From an uncultured Peptococcaceae bacterium (GTDB taxonomy: Bacteria; Bacillota; Peptococcia; Peptococcales; Peptococcaceae), in contig CALJRU010000031.1 in NCBI GenBank assembly GCA_937976375.1, positions 10,864-74,863 of the forward strand: a stretch of DNA of 64,000 nt, written 5' to 3'. The notes beneath the pieces were generated by a model. It was not told the origin of the DNA. It was given only the letters and a program-made list of their open reading frames with translations, and did not search any database. Shown one piece after another: positions 1-8,447 of this stretch (position 1 is its first letter; each line of letters begins with the position of its first letter). Made by a program: the position numbers and the translations under genes.

Positions 1-222
1 CGAGGGCAATCACCTGCATCTCCGTTGGTACAGGAACAGCTTCAGGCCCTGAAGCAATGCATCAGCAGCCATTTCTATGTCTGTGACAATGCCATGCTCG
101 CCAATCTTGGTCAGATGTATGTCAGTGATGAGCGCTTCACACAAAACATTGACAACGCTGGCGGAGAAGGCACCGCGAACTTTGTCAAACAAGTCATTGA
201 CCATTATTGTGACAATGCCTGA
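1..222 (+). CDS. C-terminal part of a TipAS-domain transcriptional regulator (partial)
   Basis: The frame is open from the first base, so the start lies outside the window; about 73 residues are visible. The end resembles the TipAS antibiotic-recognition domain found at the C-terminus of MerR-family regulators: a short helix, an FYVC segment, then YVSDERFTQNID and a closing helix ending in DHYCDNA. In that family the domain traps thiopeptide-like ligands and the missing N-terminal part would be a MerR DNA-binding domain. The target genes cannot be seen. A hairpin with a T run follows the stop codon. Family assignment is from memory of the domain pattern and is fairly secure; the ligand is unknown. 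Confidence 0.7.
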   Translation, partial: RGQSPASPLVQEQLQALKQCISSHFYVCDNAMLANLGQMYVSDERFTQNIDNAGGEGTANFVKQVIDHYCDNA

Positions 223-246
223 ACCAACATAATAACCTGCCATACA

Positions 247-278
247 GAAAAAAGCGGACCGGCTGGTCCGCTTTTTCA
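247..278. terminator. Bidirectional hairpin terminator
   Basis: The arms AAAGCGGACC and GGTCCGCTTT enclose a four-base loop, with A bases on the left and T bases on the right. It lies between the convergent TipAS gene and the NlpC/P60 gene and can serve both. Confidence 0.85.
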
Positions 279-299
279 TTGTCTTAAAATATCCTCTTT

Positions 300-2099
300 T
301 TATTTTGTGATGGTCACTGTTTGGCTGGCATTGTCCCAATCGACTTGCCCGCCAAAATATTCTACCACGAAACGAATTGGCAGCATGGTGCGTCCGCCAA
401 TAGAAACCGGCGCCACATCGAGCATGTAATAATCGTTACGGCTGTCCCATGCCATCTTGTCATCGAGCATGAGGTATAGTGAGTGCCCATCCATCACTAA
501 GGTGACCACACGTGTGTCGTTGTCGTAATCCACCGTGCCGCCCATGCCTTCGATGACCGCACGCACTGGCAGAAGCGTGCGTCCGTTGCGAATAATCGGC
601 GTGGTACCCAGACTATCAATGGCTTGACGTTCCCCATTTACAGTAAAAACGGGATTTCCAATGTTCAGCGTCATTTTAACATCACCACTAGGTTCAGGTT
701 GTGGCTCTTGGCCAGGATCTGGTTCTGGCTGTGGCTCTTCATCAACTTTTCGGAACTGTGCATAATACACCACATCGGCATCAAGATTGGCAACCATGCC
801 GGCCGTAATCTTTGTGCCGCCGCTTGGCTCAGTAAACCAGCCAATAAATTCATAGCCATTGCGTGTTGGCGTGGTGGCTGGCAAAGTATAGGTGTCACCA
901 TTTTTTATATGGTAATACCCATAGGTCACCATATTGGCCGAATCCACAAAGAAGACATCATGAACACCTTCTTCTGGCACATAAGGATCTGGAAGCTTTT
1001 CATAGGACGGATACACAATGATATCGCTCGTCCAACGGTAGGTTGTCACATTGCCGATTGGAATGTTTTGTCCGTTTTCTTTCACATACCAATACTTGAA
1101 CTGATAGCCTTCCGGCACTTGAGCACTCGGCATATCTCCGCCAAAAACCTCACTGATGGTCTGCCCATACTTGCACCAATTGGAAAATTGAGTCGTACCT
1201 TCTGGATTAGCATAGAATGTAATCAAATAAGATTGATTGCTGTTGCTGGCGCTGCCCGTCGTTGTAAAGGTCTGCTTGGCGCCTTTGACTTCCACACCGT
1301 TAAAAACGCCAAAGAACTGATAGCCGTACGTCGTTCCCGGTTCAAGGGTTAGACCAACTTCTTTATTGATGTCATACCAGGAGTGATAGGTTGTTTGTGC
1401 TGGCGTCACAGTGGAAACACTCTCCGTGTATTTTTTCAGCACGGTATTGCCCTGATAAATGATCACACCCATTTTGGTGACATTGGTGCCGCTTGGCTTG
1501 GTAATTTTCTGCACCACCACGGCATTGGTGTTGCTGATGCTGGCTTTTTTGGTGTAATCTGGATCGGTCGCTTTTGAGAAGGTCACCGTCGGCGGTGCTG
1601 CTGTATTGCCATTCACGCCAGGAATGCGAATGATGCCCTTGAGTTCAGCGTTCACGACCGATACCCTCGTATAAGCAACATTCTGATAGCTGCCACCGGT
1701 CTCATGCACAATCATATGACTGCCGCCGCTCTTGCCGGCATAGATCGCCACATGCCCGGTGAACCAGATAATGTCCCCCACCTGCGCTTGATTCAGATCG
1801 GTGCCGATGTTGGTACCATAGTCACGCAGATGCGTGCGCACGCTCCACATGTTGATGCCAAACTTCTCATAGATGCGGCAAATGAAGCCTGAACAGTCAG
1901 CACCAGGATTGCTGCCATCGATTTTTTCGCCGCCATACACATAAGGCACTTTTCCAACGTATTCCATCGCTTTGTTAACAATGGCCTGGCCGCTGACGGA
2001 AGCGGCTTCTGCTTGCCTTGGCGCTGCGGCAGCAAAACAACTCATAAGCAGAAGCACAACAAGCAGCACACTGACCCCTTTTTTCTTCCATGTCGTCAT
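300..2099 (-). CDS. Secreted NlpC/P60 cell-wall hydrolase with InlB-type repeats and a stalk domain
   Basis: A 599-residue exported protein. A signal peptide covers about residues 1-32. An NlpC/P60 cysteine peptidase domain follows (about 36-155), with the expected nucleophile Cys69 in GADCSGF, His116 in TGHVAIY and a third polar residue near His132. Such domains cut stem-peptide bonds in peptidoglycan. A beta-rich middle region (about 165-285) leads to two Listeria-Bacteroides (Flg_new/InlB B) repeats at about 295-370 and 380-455, a Pro/Glu linker, and a copper-amine-oxidase-like stalk domain at about 475-599. The start ATG follows an AAAGGGGG ribosome site. The stalk domain is shared with the three secreted proteins next door, which suggests a common surface context; that link is inference. 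No SLH or LPXTG anchor is visible. Confidence 0.88.
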   Translation of the reverse strand: MTTWKKKGVSVLLVVLLLMSCFAAAAPRQAEAASVSGQAIVNKAMEYVGKVPYVYGGEKIDGSNPGADCSGFICRIYEKFGINMWSVRTHLRDYGTNIGTDLNQAQVGDIIWFTGHVAIYAGKSGGSHMIVHETGGSYQNVAYTRVSVVNAELKGIIRIPGVNGNTAAPPTVTFSKATDPDYTKKASISNTNAVVVQKITKPSGTNVTKMGVIIYQGNTVLKKYTESVSTVTPAQTTYHSWYDINKEVGLTLEPGTTYGYQFFGVFNGVEVKGAKQTFTTTGSASNSNQSYLITFYANPEGTTQFSNWCKYGQTISEVFGGDMPSAQVPEGYQFKYWYVKENGQNIPIGNVTTYRWTSDIIVYPSYEKLPDPYVPEEGVHDVFFVDSANMVTYGYYHIKNGDTYTLPATTPTRNGYEFIGWFTEPSGGTKITAGMVANLDADVVYYAQFRKVDEEPQPEPDPGQEPQPEPSGDVKMTLNIGNPVFTVNGERQAIDSLGTTPIIRNGRTLLPVRAVIEGMGGTVDYDNDTRVVTLVMDGHSLYLMLDDKMAWDSRNDYYMLDVAPVSIGGRTMLPIRFVVEYFGGQVDWDNASQTVTITK

Positions 2100-2210
2100 T
2101 ATGTTACCCCCTTTTTATAGAAAAACGTTCTATTATATGATGGTAACATTATATCATACACATAGGCTTCCTGTCACGTATCACTCATCGATATTTACAG
2201 ATAATTCTCG

Positions 2211-2259
2211 CATAAAAAATGCCATCGTGGAATCATTTCCACGATGGCATTTTTTATGA
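2211..2259. terminator. Long perfect hairpin with A and T runs on either side
   Basis: The arms, about 22 bases each with core GCCATCGTGGA, are nearly perfect and are bounded by six A on the left and six T on the right, so it can terminate in both directions. The rest of the 2100-2424 gap holds no complete gene, only a short coding-like remnant at 2254-2322. Confidence 0.8.
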
Positions 2260-2322
2260 CCGCCGGATCAGCGCCAGAGCCGCTTCGACGTTTTTATCCC
2301 ACACACAAAACAGGATTGTCAT
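2254..2322 (-). pseudogene. Short coding-like remnant ending at a terminator
   Basis: A 22-codon minus-strand frame starting at an ATG encodes MTILFCVWDKNVEAALALI and a short basic end. Its TAA lies inside the left edge of the terminator hairpin, as expected for the 3' end of a real gene. No ribosome site precedes the ATG and the upstream frame is closed. I read it as the possible tail of a decayed gene; chance is also possible. Confidence 0.22.
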
Positions 2323-2423
2323 GCGAATCTATTTCAGCACGTTGTAGTTAATAGGGTGCTATGTAAACTACTCCTGAATGCAACACTTCTCTCTGCATTC
2401 GTCGTCGCATACACTGCACTTTC

Positions 2424-2696
2424 TCACGATAGCGCGATAGCCAGCAGCATGCATCCACTGATCAATAAAACGCTATATGCCAGAACCGTCAGGATCTTTG
2501 ACGCAGATATTTGATGCTTTCGTGACCACGCAGCTGCTGCGAATAAATACCCAACACTCAACACAAACAACCCCAGCATCACTTCAACATGCGTTTGAAC
2601 CCATGTCCAAAAAGGCGGCGTCCAGTCCTTCGACCATATCAATCGATAAGTAGGAAAAAATGCATGTGGCCACCTAATCCCAATCACCTCCAGCAA
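2424..2696 (-). CDS. Small two-helix membrane protein, doubtful start
   Basis: A 90-residue frame with two hydrophobic segments (about residues 37-55 and 67-88) after an aromatic-rich N-terminal part; no family recognised. The only upstream start is TTG, and the best ribosome site in the area (GGAGGTGATT) lies inside its first codons, so the true start or reading frame is unclear. It lies 45 bases downstream of the 51-residue membrane-protein gene and could be the last gene of that group. Composition looks coding, but the gene could be truncated or frameshifted. Confidence 0.4.
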   Translation of the reverse strand: MLEVIGIRWPHAFFPTYRLIWSKDWTPPFWTWVQTHVEVMLGLFVLSVGYLFAAAAWSRKHQISASKILTVLAYSVLLISGCMLLAIALS

Positions 2697-2741
2697 GAAT
2701 CACTGTGCTGAACAGCCTGTAGCCCCTATCTATCTGACCTA

Positions 2742-2897
2742 CTACTTATTTTTCTTTTGAATAAAACCGGCCACAACAATAAATAACGCTGGAATAAAGA
2801 TCAATTCCAACAAACCACTTAGCATCAATCCAACAACACAAACAATAATCATCAAAGCAAAAAGTGTTGAGAGCAGTTTCAATGTTTTCTGTTCCAC
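2742..2897 (-). CDS. Small 51-residue hydrophobic membrane protein
   Basis: A short gene read directly from the sequence. A strong AAAGGAGG site lies 7 bases before a GTG start, and the frame gives 51 residues. The N-terminus MEQKTLKLL is followed by two closely spaced hydrophobic stretches (about residues 8-29 and 31-46) separated by a short Gly/Ser/Glu turn, then a basic FIQKKNK end. This suggests a helical hairpin in the membrane. It starts 26 bases after the stop of the upstream stalk-domain gene on the same strand, so the two are probably co-transcribed. The function is unknown. The ribosome site, spacing and clean hydrophobic pattern argue that it is real. Confidence 0.68.
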   Translation of the reverse strand: MEQKTLKLLSTLFALMIIVCVVGLMLSGLLELIFIPALFIVVAGFIQKKNK

Positions 2898-2923
2898 GAC
2901 GCTTCCTCCTTTTGACATTGTGT

Positions 2924-4075
2924 TTATTCTTCGCTGACGCTTGCTCCCGGCATGCAGGCAATTTCTTCAACGGTCAGAGTGTCCTCGCTGCCTTCAGCCT
3001 GTTCAAGCATCTGCTGCATGTGCGCAACGTCCACAGAATTTTCAGCAGGCACTTTCAACACTTCATGACGGGTACCATCTTTTTCGGTAGCAATGAGCAC
3101 GCCGTCTTCAACGTGCAATGTGCAGGCGTTAACAGGAAAGTCGAGCTCAAAGGTGACATAGGTAAGGGCATCATCATCAATCTGAGCAAAATAAAGCACG
3201 TTTGGATCATAGATGAATGGTCCCTTGGTACCCTGGGTGTAATAGATATAGCCATTCGCTGTGGTGTAATCGGTGGTGTAGTTAAAACTGCGCACGTAGG
3301 TCAATGCTGCCGTGGTTCCAACCGTGTCGAGATCAGGAACCTGGAAAAGCGCCACTTGCCCATTGCCGACCAAGCCTTGACGGCCAATCGCAACGTAATG
3401 CTGCCCATTGATAACTTTTGAACCATTAAAGTAATAGTCTAGATAATGACCCGTATCACCGGCCCAATCGCCTAGAACATCTTCAATTCCTGTCAAATAG
3501 ACCACTTTGCCGGTCTTTTCATTGGTGGCCGACACATACATATTGCCCACTGTTTGAATATCTCCGCCAAAGCTCAATTTAAACGTCCAATCACTGGTTT
3601 CTTCAACAGGTTGTTCATCCGTATTTACCGTTACCGTACGGGTGTCATTGTCCCAATTTACCGTGCCGTAAAGTTCCATGAAGTCACGCGCAGGCAGATA
3701 GGTGCGATCGTTCCACAGCGTTGGCTGCGTGCCAAAAACGCCTGGCTTGCCATTGGCCATATAGTTATCTGCACCCACCATCAGCGTCACATCCACCGTT
3801 CCGTCATCGCTGGTAATGTGAATGGTGCCATCCTCCTGCCAATCCGTTTGGTAGCCGAGCTCTTCGCTGACCAAGCGCAGTGGAATCATTGTGCGGCCGT
3901 CTGAAGTGATGAACGGCTGCCCGATGTCTTCATTGGTCGTCACCGTTTTGTCGTTGATAACCAGTGTAAGATCTGTCGATGCCACGTCCACAGCCGCCGA
4001 TGCCGGTACCGTAGAAAGTCCGAGCATTGTTGCCAAAGCCACACTAGCCGTCCATTTTTTCATTGTTAGTTTCAT
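2924..4075 (-). CDS. Secreted stalk-domain protein, paralogue 1 of 3
   Basis: A 383-residue protein with a signal peptide (about 1-28, ending PASA). A copper-amine-oxidase N-terminal-like stalk domain follows at about 31-150, recognisable from GRTMIPLRLVSEELG and DRTYLPARDFMELYG followed by VNWDNDTRTVTV. Such domains are structural, beta-rich surface modules and bind no copper here as far as can be seen. The second half (about 155-383) is a beta-rich region shared with the next two genes, with repeated landmarks such as QVALF, SDYT-like and YYTQGT segments. Its tail contains a conserved HMQQMLE helix and an acidic end. The start follows AAGGAGG. Function unknown. Confidence 0.75.
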   Translation of the reverse strand: MKLTMKKWTASVALATMLGLSTVPASAAVDVASTDLTLVINDKTVTTNEDIGQPFITSDGRTMIPLRLVSEELGYQTDWQEDGTIHITSDDGTVDVTLMVGADNYMANGKPGVFGTQPTLWNDRTYLPARDFMELYGTVNWDNDTRTVTVNTDEQPVEETSDWTFKLSFGGDIQTVGNMYVSATNEKTGKVVYLTGIEDVLGDWAGDTGHYLDYYFNGSKVINGQHYVAIGRQGLVGNGQVALFQVPDLDTVGTTAALTYVRSFNYTTDYTTANGYIYYTQGTKGPFIYDPNVLYFAQIDDDALTYVTFELDFPVNACTLHVEDGVLIATEKDGTRHEVLKVPAENSVDVAHMQQMLEQAEGSEDTLTVEEIACMPGASVSEE

Positions 4076-4184
4076 GTTGTCTCCTCCTTTTTACTTACTA
4101 TTCGAATTATATCATAAATTTATTACAATAATGATTCGTTTGGACGGACTGTTACCATTTGTCACTTATCAAAGACAGAAAAAT

Positions 4185-4220
4185 GACAAAAAATGCAGCC
4201 GCTCTCAAAAACGGCTGCAT
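4185..4220 (-). terminator. Rho-independent terminator after stalk paralogue 2
   Basis: The arms ATGCAGCCG and CGGCTGCAT are followed on the minus strand by a TTTTTT run. It lies about 20 bases past the stop of the gene ending at 4239, so paralogue 2 has its own transcript end. Confidence 0.8.
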
Positions 4221-4238
4221 AATGTCTCACTCAATGTC

Positions 4239-5393
4239 TCAATTGCCGTCTTCTTCAGATATGGAGGAACCAGGCAAAACAGCGATTTCATCAAAGCTCA
4301 GCATATCATCACTGGCCAAAAAACCTTCGAGCGTCGTATTCTCGTCTAACACCTTCTGCATATGGGCTGGATCGATGCTGCCTTCTGCTTTCGGCACACG
4401 AGATACTTCATGACGGGTACCATCCGGTGCGGTAGCAATCAGCATGCCATCTTCCACGCTCAGAGCACAGTCGTTGACGGCAACATTAGCATGCAGCTTC
4501 ACTTTGTTGGTGGTGTCGCCAACGGTGGCAAGATACAAAGCGTTCGGATCAACGTCCCATGGTCCTTGATTGGTGCCATCAGTGAAATACAGATACCCAT
4601 TGACCACGGTGTAATCGCTCTTATATGGAATGGTGCCCACATAGCTCAATTCCGTCTGGCCAGCGGCCACATCCGGCAGAGCAAAAATATTAACTTCAAA
4701 ACCACCCATGACGCCGCCGCGGCCCACAGTGAGATAAACCTGATCATCGATCACCTTGGTCGTTCCTGTGTAATATTCGTTCTTATTTTCTGCATTAAAG
4801 TACTCGCCAAAAGCTTTCTCTGCACCGCTCAGAAATACACTCTGCCCAGTCTTTGTATTGGTCGCAACAACAAACAACTGATCGCTGGTCTCCGACGTCG
4901 TCCCCGCAATCAAACCGAGCGTCCAATCGCTTTCACTCGGATCAACCACTGGCGCCTCGATGGTTACCTTAACCGTGCGGGTGTCGTTAACCCATTCTAC
5001 ATCCGCAAAGGATTCAGCCAACGCACGCACCGGCACATAGGCACGCCCTTCGGCACTAATGGTCATTGGTTCATCAAGCACAACCGTTTCACCATTGATA
5101 GTGCAGCTGTTCTGACCATTGACGAAAACGGCTTCCAGTGAAAGCTTCTCATTGGTCACATGCACCGTACCATTTTCATAGACGACATCACAACCAGCCA
5201 ATTCACTGATTAAGCGAACCGGCAGCATGGTACGGCCATTGTCTGAAATGTATGGCGCTCCCGTTTCTGCATTGGCTTCAATCGGCACGCCGTTCACTTC
5301 CAAATTCACGTCAGTAGAAGCTGCCTGCATTGGCAAAGCGCAGGCCATCATCAACGCACCACTGACCAGCAAGGTTTTACATGTCTTTTTCAT
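4239..5393 (-). CDS. Secreted stalk-domain protein, paralogue 2 of 3
   Basis: A 384-residue protein of the same architecture as its two neighbours: signal peptide (about 1-24, ending MQAAS), stalk domain (about 27-150; GRTMLPVRLISELAG, GRAYVPVRALAESFADVEW) and a beta-rich C-terminal domain (about 160-340; TNTKTGQSVFLSG, SDYTVVNGYLYFTDGT, GPWDVDPNALY). A final helical, acidic tail with HMQKVLDE and DEIAVLPGSS matches paralogue 1. The ribosome site is GGGAGGG. The C-terminal domain recurs in all three genes and I do not recognise it. Its alternating short beta motifs would fit a propeller-like or beta-sandwich fold, which is inference. Confidence 0.75.
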   Translation of the reverse strand: MKKTCKTLLVSGALMMACALPMQAASTDVNLEVNGVPIEANAETGAPYISDNGRTMLPVRLISELAGCDVVYENGTVHVTNEKLSLEAVFVNGQNSCTINGETVVLDEPMTISAEGRAYVPVRALAESFADVEWVNDTRTVKVTIEAPVVDPSESDWTLGLIAGTTSETSDQLFVVATNTKTGQSVFLSGAEKAFGEYFNAENKNEYYTGTTKVIDDQVYLTVGRGGVMGGFEVNIFALPDVAAGQTELSYVGTIPYKSDYTVVNGYLYFTDGTNQGPWDVDPNALYLATVGDTTNKVKLHANVAVNDCALSVEDGMLIATAPDGTRHEVSRVPKAEGSIDPAHMQKVLDENTTLEGFLASDDMLSFDEIAVLPGSSISEEDGN

Positions 5394-5506
5394 AAATATC
5401 CCTCCCTAAATATTCAGTATATTCCTATAATTAGAATACTACATATGTTGATATATCTCCAGAGTTTTTTTCGTTTGCCATCAATTTGTTACCACTAGCT
5501 GCCAAA

Positions 5507-5537
5507 CAAAAAAGCCGCGACAAAACGTCACGGCTTT
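5507..5537 (-). terminator. Rho-independent terminator after stalk paralogue 3
   Basis: The arms AAAGCCGTGACG and GTCGCGGCTTT on the minus strand carry one bulge and are followed by TTTTTTG. Confidence 0.75.
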
Positions 5538-5548
5538 CGTACAAAAGA

Positions 5549-6562
5549 TTAAACCAAGGCGCCACCAACGACTTCCAGTGTTTCAGGATTGATGATGTGA
5601 CTCAATCCATCAGCTTCCGTTGCAACAAGCATGCCTTGTTGAAAACTCAGGCTGCAGGCATTGATCGCAAAATCGAACTTGACCGTTTTCTTGTTGGCAG
5701 TGTCGCCAATCTCAGCCACATACAGCACGTTTGGATCAACATCCCATGGGCCCTGGTCGGTACCATCCGTATAATAAATTTTGCCATCAGCGATGGTGTA
5801 ATCACTCTTATAAGGAATAACACCCACATAAGTCATATCTGTTTGGCCAGCAGCAGCAAATGGCGTCATAAGAACGGTCTTTTCAGTACCACCCATCAAT
5901 CCCATGCGACCAATTGTGATCGTTAGCTGGTCATCAATCAACTTTGCTTCGCCCACATAGAGGCTTTCAGCATTCGCTGTGCTAAAATGCTCCTTCGGCA
6001 ATGCAAGATTGAAGGTCTGACCTGTTTTCTCATTATTGGCCACAACGAAAACCTGATCCCCAGTGCCTTGCTTATTTAACGCAAATTGCCAATCATCCAG
6101 TGATGGCGCAGTTGCTGCAGGATCTTTTACAGTCACCTGAACGGTGCGGCTGTCATTGTCCCAATTGACATCAGCAAACGATTCTGCCAATGCACGCACT
6201 GGCACATAGGCACGCCCTTCGGCACTGATGGTCATTGGCTCATCGAGATTGACGGTTGCACCATTGATGGTGCAGGTATTTTGACCATTCACAAATTGAG
6301 CCTTCAATTGAAGTGCATCGTTAGTCACTGTAACCGCTCCATTGTCATAATCAACGCTGCAGCCAGCCAGTTCACCAAGCAAGCGAATCGGCAACATGGT
6401 GCGTCCATTATCAGAGATGTATGGTGTTCCTGTTTCAGCATTGGACTGAATCGGCACGCCATTGACTTCCAGATGCACGTCGGTAGATGCTGCCTGAATT
6501 GGCAATGCACATGCTGCCATCAATACACCACTGATTGCTAACGTTTTCCAAGTTTTTTTCAT
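5549..6562 (-). CDS. Secreted stalk-domain protein, paralogue 3 of 3, lacking the C-terminal tail
   Basis: A 337-residue protein very close to paralogue 2 in its signal peptide and stalk domain (same GRAYVPVRALAESFADV segment). The C-terminal domain again contains SDYTIADGKIYYTDGT and GPWDVDPNVLY, but the protein stops after the SHIINPETLEVVGG strand. It therefore lacks the roughly 45-residue helical and acidic tail of the other two. It begins after a GGGAGGGG ribosome site and has its own terminator, so each copy can be controlled separately. A recent duplication with later loss or gain of the tail is the simplest reading. Function unknown. Confidence 0.75.
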   Translation of the reverse strand: MKKTWKTLAISGVLMAACALPIQAASTDVHLEVNGVPIQSNAETGTPYISDNGRTMLPIRLLGELAGCSVDYDNGAVTVTNDALQLKAQFVNGQNTCTINGATVNLDEPMTISAEGRAYVPVRALAESFADVNWDNDSRTVQVTVKDPAATAPSLDDWQFALNKQGTGDQVFVVANNEKTGQTFNLALPKEHFSTANAESLYVGEAKLIDDQLTITIGRMGLMGGTEKTVLMTPFAAAGQTDMTYVGVIPYKSDYTIADGKIYYTDGTDQGPWDVDPNVLYVAEIGDTANKKTVKFDFAINACSLSFQQGMLVATEADGLSHIINPETLEVVGGALV

Positions 6563-6777
6563 AAAAACCCCTCCCGTATAGTCGCAATATTTCTACGATT
6601 AGAATACATCATTTACAATTTATTCTCCAGTGAATGCTTTGTATTGCGTCTAAATTGTCATTACTGATCAAGAACCGACGGCAATGTCCCCGAATCCTTG
6701 ATCGTTAAGCATCAACAAATCTTTTCTAAATGATTTGCAGCGAGCAATATACCTATGAGAATGAGGCTATTTCTTTC

Positions 6778-6816
6778 AAAAAAAGAAAAACATCTGACGA
6801 ATGTTCGTCAGATGTT
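6778..6816 (-). terminator. Terminator after the DUF4491 gene
   Basis: The 13-base arms AACATCTGACGAA and TTCGTCAGATGTT are followed on the minus strand by TTTTTCTTTTTTTG. The preceding gap (6563-6777) otherwise shows no gene. Confidence 0.85.
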
Positions 6817-6828
6817 GGCAATCTGTCA

Positions 6829-7122
6829 TTATTTATCCACGCGTTTTGGATTGGCCGGAAACCAACCACGTGCCACACGTTCTTCCTGTTCTGCCACTTC
6901 TTTAATGCCCCAAAGCGCAGAAAATCCAAAAAGTGCAATGGCTGCATTGAGGATGGTGTTTTTTACACGCAGCGACAGTGCCACGCAGGCAACGCCAATG
7001 GCTGCAAACGCCGGCATGCATACTTTACGACCGAGATGGTATTCGCCTTTGATAACGATTGGATGCCATACGCCAATAATGAGGAAGGAAAGCGCACCCA
7101 AAATAATTCCCTTAAAATGCAT
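6829..7122 (-). CDS. DUF4491 small membrane protein
   Basis: A 97-residue membrane protein starting at the ATG before HFKGIILG, preceded by GAAAGGAA; a longer frame upstream lacks a ribosome site. Three hydrophobic segments (about residues 3-20, 35-55 and 58-75) are followed by the family's typical ending with GFSALWGIKEV, EQEERV and GWFPANPKR. Proteins of this size and pattern form the uncharacterised DUF4491 family. It lies just past the ftsZ terminator and before its own terminator, so it is probably a separate unit rather than part of the division operon. Confidence 0.8.
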   Translation of the reverse strand: MHFKGIILGALSFLIIGVWHPIVIKGEYHLGRKVCMPAFAAIGVACVALSLRVKNTILNAAIALFGFSALWGIKEVAEQEERVARGWFPANPKRVDK

Positions 7123-7185
7123 GATGTCATGTTCCTTTCTGCTGCACAAGCTCACCAGTAAGCTTCCAGCAACTGTTACTCTATA

Positions 7186-7218
7186 CAAAAACATCCCGGA
7201 CCACTATGATCCGGGATG
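7186..7218 (-). terminator. Terminator after ftsZ, end of the dcw cluster
   Basis: The arms CATCCCGGA and TCCGGGATG, with a nine-base loop, are followed by TTTTTG on the minus strand, 13 bases after the ftsZ stop. Confidence 0.85.
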
Positions 7219-7230
7219 AAATCATTGTTC

Positions 7231-8328
7231 TTAGCGATTTCTGTTTTTCAGGAAATCTGGAATGCGAACATCATCATAGCCACCGCTGTGACGCTGCTGT
7301 GTACGCGCGCTGCTGGTGCTGCGGGTCGTGCTGGTGCTCTTAGATGGTGCTGCAGGACGGAACACAGGTTCTTCAGGCTGACGAGCAAAGCCAGTAGCGA
7401 TAACCGTTACCTTGATATCGTCCTTTGCGCCTGGGTCGTCGATAACACCAAAGATGACATCTGGTTCGCCGCCAGTCGCATCATTGATATAATCAACCGC
7501 TTCCTGAGTTTCCATCAGCGTTGGGTTCTGACCAGAAATGTTGATCAGCAGAGCGGTCGCACCTTCAATGCTGGTTTCCAAAAGTGGGGAAGAAATGGCT
7601 GCCTTAGCTGCTGCCACTGCGCGATCTTCACCTTTACCAACACCAACACCCATAAGTGCAGTACCAGTGTTCTGCATAGTAGAGCGAACGTCCGCAAAGT
7701 CGAGGTTAATCATTGCATTCTTGGTGATGGTATCAGCGATACCCTGAACACCTTGACGTAGGATATCATCGGCATATTCGAACGCTTCCTTCATGGTCAT
7801 TTCCTTGCTGGCGATTTCCAGCAAACGATCGTTTGGAATGGTAACAAGGCTGTCAACCTTATCAATGAGTTCTTCAATGCCTTCGAGCGCATTCTTCATA
7901 CGTTTACGCCCTTCAAATTTGAATGGCTTGGTGACAACGCCGATGGTCAAAGCGCCCTGGCTCTTTGCAATCTCTGCAACGACGGATGCTGCACCAGTAC
8001 CAGTGCCGCCGCCCATACCTGCTGTAACGAATACAAGATCGGCGCCTTCGAGCGCTGCTGCCAGTTCTTCGCGGCTTTCTTCGGCTGCTTTCTGACCGAT
8101 TTCAGGGTTACCGCCAGCACCCAAGCCACGGGTCAGCTTCACACCAATCTGAATCTTGGTATCAGCGTTAGACTGTGCCAAAACCTGAGCATCAGTATTG
8201 GCCACGATAAATTCTACATTGTCTACATTGGTTGCAATCATGCGTTCTACAGCGTTTCCGCCGCCGCCGCCCACGCCGATTACTTTGATCACAGCGACGT
8301 TATTATTCTTATCATCGAGTTGGAACAT
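7231..8328 (-). CDS. ftsZ: Cell division GTPase FtsZ
   Basis: A tubulin-like GTPase that polymerises into the Z ring at mid-cell. The GTP-binding landmarks are present: GGGGGNAVERM near the N-terminus and the tubulin signature GGGTGTGAAS near residue 105. The T7 synergy segment NLDFADVRS follows. After about residue 315 a Ser/Thr-rich flexible linker leads to the conserved C-terminal peptide DVRIPDFLKNR, which binds partners such as SepF or FtsA. The 365-residue length is normal. I chose the ATG at 8328 because GGAGGG lies 7 bases before it; a GTG five codons upstream overlaps that site. No ftsA lies upstream, so the membrane tether must be encoded elsewhere. Confidence 0.98.
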   Translation of the reverse strand: MFQLDDKNNNVAVIKVIGVGGGGGNAVERMIATNVDNVEFIVANTDAQVLAQSNADTKIQIGVKLTRGLGAGGNPEIGQKAAEESREELAAALEGADLVFVTAGMGGGTGTGAASVVAEIAKSQGALTIGVVTKPFKFEGRKRMKNALEGIEELIDKVDSLVTIPNDRLLEIASKEMTMKEAFEYADDILRQGVQGIADTITKNAMINLDFADVRSTMQNTGTALMGVGVGKGEDRAVAAAKAAISSPLLETSIEGATALLINISGQNPTLMETQEAVDYINDATGGEPDVIFGVIDDPGAKDDIKVTVIATGFARQPEEPVFRPAAPSKSTSTTRSTSSARTQQRHSGGYDDVRIPDFLKNRNR

Positions 8329-8368
8329 CCACGATCCCTCCACACAAAATTTCTAGCCTTATTGTATA

Positions 8369-8397
8369 ATAATAACCTATATTGCAAACTCTTGCAA
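8369..8397 (-). promoter_or_regulatory. Likely ftsZ promoter
   Basis: TTGCAA (-35) and TATTAT (-10) are separated by 17 bases on the minus strand in the 119-base gap between ftsQ and ftsZ. This would let ftsZ be expressed independently of the long dcw transcript. Confidence 0.5.
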
Positions 8398-8447
8398 ATA
8401 TTTTTCTCTATTTATGTCGTTCTTTCCAGAATTGTAGCATTTTCTAC

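Noticed and set aside
624..1352. Long plus-strand reading frame of 242 codons opposite the NlpC/P60 gene
   Set aside because: It lacks a ribosome site, its residues look random, and the minus-strand frame has clear catalytic domains.
2746..2970. 74-codon minus-strand frame starting MKKLPACREQ
   Set aside because: The 51-residue frame inside the same region has a proper ribosome site and hydrophobic pattern; this one starts within the end of the upstream gene.
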